A stretch of 64,000 bases of DNA, from assembly GCA_028015205.1 (NCBI GenBank), contig CM051520.1, forward strand, positions 33,161,528 to 33,225,527. The letters are read 5' to 3'. A model generated the notes under the pieces. That model did not search any database and was not told the DNA's origin. It saw only the letters and a program-made list of their open reading frames with translations. A program made the translations under genes and the position numbers. The stretch comes from Mytilisepta virgata (taxonomy: Eukaryota > Mollusca > Bivalvia > Mytilida > Mytilidae). Positions 36,571 through 48,300 of the stretch are shown here, in pieces (within the stretch, counting starts at the first letter, position 1; the number at the start of each line of letters is the position of its first letter).

Positions 36571-37104
36571 AATGTGTGAGTCTTCCAAGGAAGACCTGTG
36601 TCGCCTGCGGACGTCAATTTTTACAAAAAATATTAAAATTTTCTAAAAATGAAATATATGCACACCTTTGCATTAAAGTTAATGCACAGAGAAAGTTTCA
36701 TCAAATTGCTGTGAGCTGTTATGGAGTAGTTGAGGATAGAAGTTTTGAACCCCCCCCTCTTTTTTTTTCAAAAATGTCAATTTTTACCCAAAAAAAATTT
36801 TAATTTTTAAAAATGAAATATATATGCACACCTTTGCATTAGGGTTAATGCACAGAGAAAGTTTCATCAAATTCTTTTGAGCGGTTATGGAGAAGTTGAG
36901 GATAGAATTTTTGACCCCCCCCTTTTTTTTTCAAAAATGTCGATTTTTACAAAAAAAAATTTAAAATTTTTAAAAATAAAATATATATGCACAGCTGTGC
37001 ATTAAGGTTAATGCACAGAGAAAGTTTCATCAAATCCCTTTGACGACGCAAGACGACAGATAGTGATCCCTATGTGTCAACCATGCGTTCCGCAGGCGAC
37101 ACAA
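36571..37104 (-). mobile_element. Tandem-cored element with TGTGTCGCCTGCGGA ends, copy 1
   Basis: It begins TGTGTGAGTCTTCCAAGGAA then GACCTGTGTCGCCTGCGGAC, and ends GTTCCGCAGGCGACACA. It holds about three units with GCACAGAGAAAGTTTCATCA and TATGCACACCTTTGCATTA. It is inserted within the element 33490-37511; removing it restores a normal host unit, with AAAAAT at both borders as the probable duplication. Confidence 0.82.
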
Positions 37105-37511
37105 AAATTGAGGTCTTGGTATGGTAACAGGTGTCAGACTGTCATGTACCCAACAAGAACTATTGATACAGAAAATATGGTAGGTCCAGGTATTACAGTC
37201 ACAGATTTGATGCAAGTTACTCAAGTGTGAAACTGAGGCCAAGGTCTGGGAATAGGTGTCAGACTAACATGTAACTATACCAAGAACTATCTATAGACCA
37301 AAATAGTGCGTCTAGGTATTACAGTTGCTGAAAAATGGCATTAATCACGAAAAAAAATGCAAATTTTAGACATTTTTATGAATTCAATGACGATCAAGCT
37401 CACAAGAATAGCATGTGACTGCAAAGTTTATATTATGATGTATGTGTAGACCAAAGATGTAAAGTGCAGGTATTATGTGTGCAAAGTTACTAATGTTTTA
37501 AAAAACTTTGA

Positions 37512-37857
37512 ACTAGAGGCTCCCAGGAGCCTGTATCACTAACCTGGAAATCTTTGCAGAATAAAATATTTGCCTATGTCCATCTTGACTGGAAATATGG
37601 AACATTAATACTGTCAAATTCCAATTTTTTAAATTGTTTCAAATGAGAAGATCTTTCATTGCATTTTCAAAGAAAGTCCTATGTTCAAATATGTTTGGCT
37701 CTGGCGGCTATTTTGGATGGAGGCAGGGTCATCCGATACAATTCTGAAAGAGGACCAGGGCATCGAAGGACCATTGCTGTCAAGTTTTGTTTCAATTTGC
37801 CCAGTGATTGTCGACAAGAAAATCTTTAAGCAAATAACCAATAGGGTCCGATGTTAA
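37512..37857 (+). mobile_element. Tandem-cored element, AGAGGCTC type, copy 5, truncated
   Basis: It starts CTAGAGGCTCCCAGGAGCCT then GTATCACTAACCTGG, with units carrying ATTCTGAAAGAGGACCAGGG. It stops abruptly at CCAATAGGGTCCGATGTTAA, where transposase-like sequence begins. Confidence 0.7.
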
Positions 37858-37861
37858 GCAA

Positions 37862-38107
37862 TCAAGACAAGGGGGTGTCCCCTTCTACATACTAGTAACA
37901 GAGCTAATGAGAGAAGATGCAGTTGTCGACATCAGCGTCCGATCAGATGAACTAGAGAGAGATGTTAACAAGAAATACAGCCGACTTGAAACGCAGATCC
38001 AGTCCACTTGGGATCGCTACATGGACAATGAGATGACCACCACTCACTTCCTCAGTGTTGTTGCAAAATTGTACAGACAAGCCCAGAGAAGAAGCACCAT
38101 TCGATGA
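37862..38107 (+). pseudogene. C-terminal fragment of a MULE-type transposase
   Basis: An open frame of 81 codons ends at TGA 38105-38107. It includes GVPFYILVTELMREDAVVDI followed by LERDVNKKYSRLETQIQ and a WDRYMDNEMTT motif, and ends near VAKLYRQAQRRS. The pattern, a hydrophobic FYxLVxxLxREA segment followed by a basic helix and WDxYxxxEMTT, recalls the C-terminal tail of animal Mutator-like (FLYWCH-associated) transposases. This is from memory and rests on a short stretch. No DDE catalytic core is present, so it is a fragment stranded next to a truncated repeat. Confidence 0.5.
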
Positions 38108-39300
38108 ATAAATTAAATTGTGACATTTTGTGCTTCAAATGATTAGTGCTCATATTCTTAATACTATATGTAGTGCTTTTGTAATATTGCAGTGACATTT
38201 TGTACTTTATATATGCTGATCTGATATAATTAGTGCTCTTGTCTTGTCACTACAGTGCTTTTGTTGTTATTATTGTTATTTTTTTTATTATGACTAATAA
38301 AATAATAAAAAAAAATTTAGTTATTCTTTATATTTGGCATTCTTGGTCTTGGATAGCTAAAAAATGAAAATTTACCAATACACAAACATTGACTTAATTT
38401 GAACATAGTTAGACACAAACAAAGAAGAATCGTTCTTAGAAATATATATAGCTACAAAATAAAATTTACCAGTTACACAAACATATATACATTGAGGAAA
38501 TTTGAACATAGTTACACACAAACAAAGAAGACTCGTTCATTGTATATATTGCTACAAAATAAAATTAAATCAAAACGCACGTACATGTGATAAATATATA
38601 CAATATTGGAAATATCAGGGTGAACGGATCCAGTGCGATCATGCATTAGGCCGAAAGAACCCAGGGCAAACGTGAAATAGAGCGAACATGTTCAAGGGCG
38701 GAAGTGATTTAGGTCAAACGGACCCGGAATCGTTGAAACCAACTCATTGAAAGTCAGCTCTCATATAATCAATAAGGAGCACATAAACTTATAAATAATA
38801 TTTGCAGTGCTTGTTTTAAAGGATTCGAGGGACAGTTAATTAGTATACACATTGGATTCGGAGTATTTTTAGAATCTATAATGATAGAATAACAAAACAT
38901 TTTTATTGTGATTATTTAACCTTTTCCAGTGCCTGTTCCAATCTTAAGTCAGGGGTAATTTTGGGGAAGGGGAGAGAAATTTAATTAAACACGGTATTCT
39001 AAAGATATTGACCTTAGTCGGGATTTTAGAATGAGAAAATAAGTTCAGACAAATTTTATTATATAAATACAAGATGTTTTTTTTAAACATCCATTATCAA
39101 CAATTAATTACATCCATAACATGTTTAAGCATGTTCATGCACGCGTCCGTTTCATCTTTTCGGTAGTATGTCGAACACAAACGGGAAGTCAAAATTATTG
39201 TGGAAACTGATGTAAACAAAATTGTATAACACTTAAAACCTCTCTAATAGAATATTGATCACCATATCACCATACATACTTTGGAAATGAAAACATTACT
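38108..39300. other. Spacer upstream of the calpain gene, possible promoter region
   Basis: It contains a ~95-bp tandem duplication (38380-38475 and 38476-38567) with ACAAACAAAGAAGA and CTACAAAATAAAAT. A more G+C-rich block at 38615-38735 has GGGCAAACGTGAAATAGAGC. A segment near 39135-39190 with several CpG lies about 110-170 bases before the calpain ATG. No TATA box is convincing. A 5' exon of the divergent RRM/F-box/LRR gene could also lie here, but I could not identify one. Confidence 0.35.
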
Positions 39301-42300
39301 ATGGGTTCGAACCCAAGTAAACATACGAAAACCAAACGATCACTTTCTGAGCCCCAGATAAGTGTGAAAATAAATGGTCATGTGCCTGTTCGACGTGCAG
39401 CCACCGGAATCGACAGTAGAGGGGTAGCTCCAAATGAGTCCTCATTTCTCACCAAGAAATCGATAGAAGCCCCTGTCATTGATTTTCCTGAGGAGGAATA
39501 TAAGAATGGACGCCTTGGAATAACGGTACATATGATACAAGTCTACACTACAGCTCTTAGTCTTTGCGTAAACACCCCCATGATACATGCAAGCCAGTGC
39601 TCCGGATTTCTCCTGGAACCTCCCGAAATTTCACCCCATTACCAGGTTGCTGGGTGGACTGTAATATCACCGGAATTTTTAAATTTTCCAGGGATTTTTT
39701 TCAGTTCTTGTACTTCTGATAATGAAAGATAGACAAAATCCCATCTCTTAATGAAGACACCAATTCAGAAGTCACCACAAGGTCTTCAATGGATATTGTA
39801 TATATTTACATCTTGCATTTTCATTACTGCTGTTCCAGTCAAAATATCAAGAATTAAGATATATAATATTTTACATCAAAATAAAGTGATATTCATAAAT
39901 ATTTATTCACATTTTTGGACTCTGGAAACAGCTATCTTCCAAATACCTTAAAATCTTCTTCGGCCGGGGCTTTGCCATGGACCCACTGGGAACCTTTAGC
40001 GGTCCCCAGACCCCTTGCCGATTTTATCAGAGATTCTAGCAAAAATATGTTGGCAAGTATGCATGATATCTGATAATCCTTCAAAAATTTAGATGTCAAT
40101 CCCTGTACCTCTGAAATATTTTCACATAATGCTTTTAGATCTAATAACAGCATGCTGTCAGTTGAAAGTAAAGGTGAGAAAATTGAATATATATAGGTTT
40201 ATTAACCTGTGAAAGGGTCAAGTTCAGATGTTTTGATGAAAGATCTATGAGAGTAGCTGGAGAAATTTTTATTATGTGGATGTCTTTGCCAATATCTGAG
40301 AAACCGCAAATTTAAAATAATTTAAAAGTAATTTCTATTAACAGAGAGGTGACTTGAGTTAAGATAATGAGTTTCTTGCAGGAAATAAAAAGGAAAATGT
40401 GACAGGACATTGACATGTTAGGGTGCAGCCAGGAATTCTAGACACTTCGGTACCTGGACATTTCGGTACTAAGACAATTTGGTGCTGACTATGGACACTT
40501 CGGTACTGAGAGATTTCGGTACTGAGTATATTGTGTTATATATTTGCAGGGTATTACACTAAAGGTATCAATCATCAGTTTTAATGTGTGGATTGAATAA
40601 TGTTTTTGTTGAAGTTTAATTTTTAAAACGGTTCCAGTTGTCTTTTTCAGCTGGTACAGAAATGTCCAGGTACCGAAGTGTCTTGATACCACAGCCAGAT
40701 GGTTTCTAATTGTGGAAAGTTATTCAGAGCTTATTCGGCAGTGAGCCTGTGAGATCCTTGCACCTCAAAAAGAAATTGGCGGGACTAAACTTTACTTGAA
40801 GCATGGGCTGGATGTGGATTTTATATCAATCTGCATATCCTCTATGTTTATTACTATCTTTACTTATAAAACTTAAATACATGTAAATCTGATATATTTT
40901 ATTTTAAATTTCAGATGTTAATGTTTTTTTTTTTTAATTTTAGAGTGAAAAGAAGATAAAGAAAATTGTGAAATCTCTTGAAGATGATCAGCTGTTTTGT
41001 GACCCATATTTTCCTGCCAATGATGCAGCACTGTTCTTCAGTGACAGAGATACTTCTATGATAACATGGAAAAGACCAAAGGTATTTATTTAACTAAAAG
41101 AGATATCTCTCTAACAGGTATGTAATTTTTGAACCCAGATTTTCAAATTAAGATACTAAAGTCAAAGTTCAATGAAGTTCCCTGTTGTAGTAAATTAATC
41201 AAGCCAAAGATTAAACATGTAGACACATGTAGCTAGGTCAGAAGATGGAATTTATGTCCTGGACAAAAAAAATTCTATATAGGTTAAGAAACTATCTGAA
41301 CATGGTCCGATGTGAAGGCCACATATTAATGGTAGTGACACACTAAAGAACAAATGGTATAAGCATAGATCACAAACTAAGATGATATAAACTAGAAAAT
41401 ATGATACCATAAATTAAGCTGTAACTTGATACTCAGTTCAAAGGACAAGGTAACATGAAAGTCCACATGATATGCCAATGTACAACACACTCTTGCATAC
41501 CGAAAGGCATATCTATATTTTTGAAAATTAAAACAGAGTGATAGGTAGAAATGTATTTTTTTCTCCGTGCTGTCAGTATAGTTTTGATTTTTGCCCTTTG
41601 ACCTTTAACAGCATAGTTTTTGTCATACAGGATAGTTTTGAGGGGTAAACAAACATATGAACTATTATATGTACATCAAAATTGTGTGGGGAATCTCTTT
41701 AAAAACAGTACCATGCTTGTTTCATTTATATTTACATATTTTCTATTAAATGCAAATGGGGAGGCAAATTTCTTCCATAAATGGCCATTTTCAGTGCGAG
41801 ATGACCCGTTGAAGATCGGTTCATGCGACCTCATCACCCACTGCACGAGGCCTTATCTTCCACTGCTTATAGACTGATCATATCGCGCCGTTCACAAATG
41901 CACATACCTTTTAACCAATCAGCTGCAGGCATAACATTATTTAAGTTTGTTGACTACTCATTAAATTTACATAGGTACACATTGTACAAGAAACTTAAAA
42001 ATCAAGTATTTATGGAAGAAATAGGCACTCATACTAGTTCAAAAGTGAAGAACTTGAAAATCTTCAACTCGTTTTAAAATTCAGCGTCTTTTCCCTCGTT
42101 CCGCTGCGCACCACTCGAGAAAGACATTAATTTAAAACTGAAGATTTTCCAGTCTTCACTTTGAGCTCATGTTAGATCCTATTTTTCTCTTTGGTAATTA
42201 TGGTCTTTTTCTTCAATGATGCAAGTAAACCTAAGAACAATTAAATTAGTGCTTTCCCCAGTAATTTGTGAAGGCATGGTAAATTTCGTATTTTGAAGGC

Positions 42301-45300
42301 ACTCATTGGTTAAAAAAGATAATACATGTACATGTATAAGGGGCACCCCACCTTGACATGAGGGCAATATATTTATCAAAACCTGCAATAAACAGTTTTC
42401 ACCCTAGTGTGATGGTGTTAAAGTGTCATAAAAGTGTGCCAACACAACAGGGGTACATGATTAAATGCAATCAGTTTCAAAAAGATAAGATTAAACTAAA
42501 AATTGAAGGTCAGGTTTGGCTACCTGGGGGCATATTGTAAAATTCATGATGAGGGCACATGGTGCAGTGCCATGCTAAATAGGTCTACGGAAACCTTTCT
42601 AAATCTTTGTGCTATATCTGAGAGGGTGATGAGAAATCTTCTTTGAACTCAGAATGTGCATTTGGTGAAATTCTGTTGTTAATTTGAATAAGATGTTCAC
42701 CTTTAAAAGCTTGTTACTGATTGATGAGTCATTCATGAAATATGGTATTTTGACTTGATCAATGTACCATGCATTAATTATGGATATTTTTTTTCACCAC
42801 AATTCTTAATATTTCATTTTTGCCTGAAAGTTGCTTCAAGTAACAAAGAATATTTTTTAACACTGCATGACTAAAATTTTTTTTTCAAGACATGTCTGCA
42901 AACTTGTAAAACAGATATATAAATGGTTGGTAAATGCAAACAAGCTTTGCAGATCTAGAAAACAAAGTGTACTATGTATAAAAGAACAAAATTTGACATC
43001 TATAGGACACAGGCTACAAAAGAAAATAAATGGGGAAAACTAACACAACATGTGGTGGGCACTAAGGTACATGCACCTTGACAAAATCACCAAAGTGGAG
43101 AAGTCAGCAGACAACATTTTATCTAATTATGGTTATCAAATTTGGTTCAATTTATGAATTAGAAAATATCTTTTTAAATTAGGACATAGTTGAAGAATGG
43201 CAGACACCACAGCTTATTACAGATGGTGTAACTAGGGATGACATAAAACAAGGAATTCTGGGAGATTGTTGGTTCTTGTCAGCATGTGCTGCTGTTTCTC
43301 AGAGAGAATCTTTTATGAAAAGGGTAGGAAAACCTAGGAAGACCAAAGAAAATTTTTTCAATTTTAATCCAGAATTTGTGTAATATAGTATGGTTTTAAA
43401 TTTTCGGTATATCTCTCTACATGTATATAAATTATATGATCTAATATGGGTATTTATACATATACATGTAGAGTTTAGTTTTCCAAAGATTGAATCATGT
43501 TGATTTATCCTTACTTGAAAAAACAGTGATATTTGCATTTTTTTCTCTGAAGATTGCCATCACAAATCTTTCTTCTTAATTTACGAATGGTTAGCTTATT
43601 CTCACAACTTAATCCTAAAAAACGTTTTTAGATCACCCATTAATAATAGGCAACTCAAAATTGATTTTTGTCTCGCCTGCGACAAAAAGATACGAAGGCT
43701 AGCTATAGTATTACTTGGCGGCGACGGCATAAACTTTTTTAAAACTTTAATAACTTTACACATGTAATACCTACATTTAAGATTGATGGTCCACAAGGTA
43801 GCTTATCATATAAGGTTTGCCGCAGTATACTTGTCTTGTGACCCTGACATCATTTTCATGGTTCACAGACTTCTAAGTTTCGTGGTTAAATCCATTTCTC
43901 ATCAACAGTAATACCTAGGCCAACCATATTTGGTCTATAGATGGTTCTTGGTGGGTACATGTCAGTCTGACACCTGGTTTGGGACCTTGACCTCCATTTC
44001 ATGCTTGAGTGACTTTGTCACTTTTTTGTAGTTACCGTAAGTCCATTTCTCAGAAACTGTAATACAACATGTGACTTTTGTCCAATTTTTTCAATTAAGT
44101 CCATTTTTCAACAACTGTAATACCTAGACCCATCAATGTTTGGTCTATAGATAGTTCTTAGTGGGTACATGCAAGTCTGACACCTGTATCTGGACTTTGA
44201 CTTCAGTTGCATGCTTGAGTGACTTTGTCACTTTTTGAGATTAGGTCAATTTCTCAGCAACTTTAATACCAAGACCCACCATGTTTGGTCAATAGATAGT
44301 TCTTATTGGATACATGTCAGTATGACACCTGCCTTTTGACCTTGACTCAATTTCTTTTAACGCAATTTCCATGCAAAATGTCAGGTATCAGATAATCATT
44401 ATTTTGAGTCCATATGCATACTCAGGCGAGACATGTAGTGTGTCCACTTGTTAGATTCTCATGACTTATACCTAGTCACCTCTGGCTCTGATGTGATTTA
44501 TGAAGATAGTGTACCAAAAATGGATGTGTTAAAAGCTGTATTAAACATGTTAAATGTATTTAAAGATTAATCTGAATCAGAACTTATTTTAGTGAGAGTT
44601 ACATTTATGGATGGATATCACACTTTTTCATTAGGACTAAAGTAATGATATTTTCTTTGTCGGAACAACATGTCTTTCTTAAGCAGTCAAAAATAATGGC
44701 GAAATTTCTATGTTTTCTTAGAGTAAATCACACACAAACCAATGGAAAAATCATAGAAAATGAAACATAATGTGTCCATTGTGTATCTGATAAAATTGTT
44801 TTATTTTATTTGTAACAGATAGTTCCAAGTGATCAGCCATTATCAGGAGAAGGTTATAAAGCGTGCCTTCATTTTAGATTTTGGAGGTTTGGTAAATGGG
44901 AAAATGTCTATATAGATGACTTGTTACCTACATGTAGTCTCGATGGCAGGTTAATTTATGGGAGGTGTACAGATCCCTGTGAATTCTGGGTGGCATTTGT
45001 TGAAAAAGCATATGCAAAGTAAGTGTATGATGATCACAGAAAAGTTAATTACAAGTTTTTAATTGAAAAAAGAGTAGAAATCCATTGGGCTGTCTTGTAC
45101 ATGTATTCCAACACACTTAAAATAGAAACTTAGACGCAGATTTTAATGTTTGCTTGATATGTACACAACACATAAGTGGTGTGTTTGTCACCAAAATTTC
45201 AATCTCTCGAGTCAGTGTTCTCCCTATCCCGTGTTAGGATCTTGGTGCCAAGATCCTATCGAAATTTGCCGAGATCCAATCGTAATTGCCGAGATCCTGT

Positions 45301-48300
45301 CAGTTCGTGCTGAGATCCTATCGATGTTTACAATTTTCAACATATTGGAAGTTTACGGTTGTCGTATGCCGCTTACGATCAAAAGAAATTTTAACAATTT
45401 TTAACACCTTTAATTGATATTGATTGTTGGCACCTGTAATAAGTTATCAGGGGCAATTAAAGATTAATTAAATGGTTATCAATCACTCTTGAATGGATAA
45501 CTATTCATATTATTTGACAACCCCAAGCTGACACTTATATCATATATGTGACCCAAGCCAAAGGTTAAGATAAAAATGGCTGCCGAAAAAATGAAAAAAC
45601 AAAAACAAATCTTTGTTCTACAATAATAATTCATGGCATCCAAGTTCCTAAACGTAGAAAGATTACTCCAGTCAACTCTATGTTAACAAAATGGTTGAAC
45701 AAGCCTGCTTGTGAGAGTACCACACAATCTACACAAGATTTCGTCGAGATAGATTTGAACACCAAACATGAAGGCGATAGGCAGTTGAACATTGCCAGTG
45801 CAGAGAGAGGCTTACACCACTGTTATAATTAGAGGTCATCTGATAGTTGCAGTGACTTCACTTTGACCTCGGGGCCTCGGTGGCCAAGTGGTCTAGGTAG
45901 TTCGTCATGACTACTAATGATCACTGGCCTGTCAACGCTGGGGTTGTGAGTTCGAATCTCACCTGTGGCGGGGTGTGTTCGACTTCGATCTTAATTGACA
46001 AGGATTGCCAATTTTCCTACCGAAGGTCGTGGTTCTCTCCGGGTACTCCAGCTTCCTCCACCAATAAAAACTGGCCGTCGCGAAATGACCAAATGTGCTC
46101 AAAACGGCGTTAAACCCCAACTAAACAAACACTTTGACCTCAAGATGAAGAACAGCACTGTTCTTTGCATAAACTTTTTGTCCTGTAGGGATTTTTTGTC
46201 AAGAATTCATTTACTATACACCTACATGAGTTAATATTTTAATCATTCGTAAGATATATCAGGAAGTTTTTTCCTCTTACTTTGAACTGAAAGTACAAAA
46301 AGGTTTAAGGAAATGAGTTATTATTGCATGTACTTATAGATTACATGGCTCCTATGAGGCTATAGAGGGAGGGCAGACAATGGATGCTTTAGTCGATTTG
46401 ACTGGTGGTCTTGCTGAAAGACATGTCATACAAAATAAAGATCCACATTTATACAGACTAATAGAAAGGGCAAGGTCATCTGGTGCTTTCATTACTTGCT
46501 CAAGAAAGGTTTGTTTGTGCAGATAACCTATTTATCTGTTCATGGATATTTTGGTATTAGTATGAAATAATAAGGCAAAGAATTGCAAATGGATTAAGTT
46601 GAAAATTTAGAGGCTTCTTACGTAAAGACCTATTAAGGTTTTCATTTTCATTTGTAACAATGTATTTTTGAAATCGGGTATAATGATAGATATATATTAC
46701 GACCACATATTGATTTTAAAATTGATAATCTTCTTTTAAAATCATGAAAATTGCAGATACATTAATTAAACAACTGTAATGCTGATTTTTTTTCTTAGGA
46801 TATTGCTCTGTTTATGTTAGATGAAACATATAATTAATATTCAGATATTCAACTGTAAGCAAACGTAAAACTTCTCAAAATGTCATGATATTAAACATTG
46901 GTACGCAGTAAACTCATGCAGACTGTCAGGTAGAAATGTTTATTGCAAAAATAAACTATTTGTGATTTATGTAGCATTATTATTATTATGATTTTTATTA
47001 AAAACTATATCCAAATCATGGAAGGTTAACTGTAAAATGGGAAAGTGATCAGTTTTCAATTGAAATAAATTATACTGTTTTCTTTTTGTTAATAAGGGTG
47101 ACTGGAGATTTAGCACAAAAGCTGATCCAAATGGACTGGTTTCTGGACATGCTTATACCATAACAGAGGCAAGAAAAGTAAGTTATTTAACAATGCAAAA
47201 CCATGCTCTAAAATTGAACAGCAGAGGGAAACATATGATTAATTGTTGACAAACACTTGTCTCATTAAATGATTTGGCCTAAAAGTATTTGTCATGATAC
47301 TATGATAATGATGCTTATCTACAACATGTATTACTCATGTATTTGTATGTAGTGTAATATCTGTGATTATTGATACTCATGTTATTCAGACACGCTTGTA
47401 CTATTTTGCATTTACATTTGTTCTGGATCTCAACACTAACTTCTCATATTTCCTTGATGCTGTATGAGAAATCTAAAAATTGGCAGCATTAAAACTAAGT
47501 TTTCATGAATGAGACAATTTTTGTAATAGAAATTTAGTAACAGTAAAGAAATCCTAAAATAGAAAACAGTCGACTCAAGTTATCTCGAAGTTGGTCTGAA
47601 CACGAAAAAAATTCAAGATGGACGAAATCCGACTAAAAGGGAGTTGACAAATTTTCCTATTTACTATTTGTGGTAAATCTAAAATCTCTGCTGCAACAAA
47701 ACGATAGTTTACACGTACTATTGAGGGCTCAATTCATTTATTCATGTTCAGATACATGTATAATTAATGTGTAACATTTTATATCTTTAAAAACAATAAA
47801 TTGAAGAAACATTGATTACAATAGATCGAAAAGATTTGACAGTCTATACTGTGTACATACCAAGAACAATAAATCATTAACATGATTAACTTGATAAAAA
47901 ATCTTTGTAGATTATGTGATACTAATAAATCTACTCAAGATGAATTATTTTTACCAATCAATGTGAATTCTCAATAATCAATAGCACAAAAAATCAATCA
48001 GTGACGATTGTCATTTACCGGAAATAAAACTTAACTTTGAAGACATTTAAAAGGTGATGTTTTGACAGATGATGAATATTCGAAATAATGAATAAAATTT
48101 TCGTTGTTTTTATAATTTGGGACTCAAAATTTAGTTCGAGGTAGAAGAAAATTTGACTCGTGCAGATTCTAAACAGAAGTCAAAATACATATATTTGCAC
48201 TGTAAAACATTTGGACCACAGAAAAAATTTGACGCATCCGAAAAATCAACTCAAGCGAGTTTGAGATAACGAGAGTCGACTGTATTGCATTAATTTCCTT

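Larger units (their letters stand above)
33490..37511 (-). mobile_element. Tandem-cored element (GTCTCGCCTG type), interrupted by two nested insertions
   Basis: Fragments 33490-33761, 36088-36570 and 37105-37511 are together the reverse complement of the element at 43669-44451. The first carries the terminal GTGGACACACTAAATGTCTC, the middle ones carry units with TAGACCAAATATAGTGGGTC, and the last carries AGGTATTATGTGTGCAAAGT and TTTTAAAAAACTTTG. Insertions occupy 33762-36087 and 36571-37104. Its far end is cut by another element at 37512. Confidence 0.75.

Noticed and set aside
33490..37511. CRISPR-like or satellite array
   Set aside because: The repetition comes from units inside transposable elements of a eukaryotic genome; there are no short regular repeats with unique spacers.
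39751..39951. ORF after calpain exon 1
   Set aside because: It is within intron 1; the phase-consistent junction 39525/40944 skips it.
45560..45834. Open stretch including MLTKWLNKPACESTTQSTQD
   Set aside because: About 80 codons without a matching family, start context or splice sites; possibly a transposon scrap in calpain intron 4, but not supportable.
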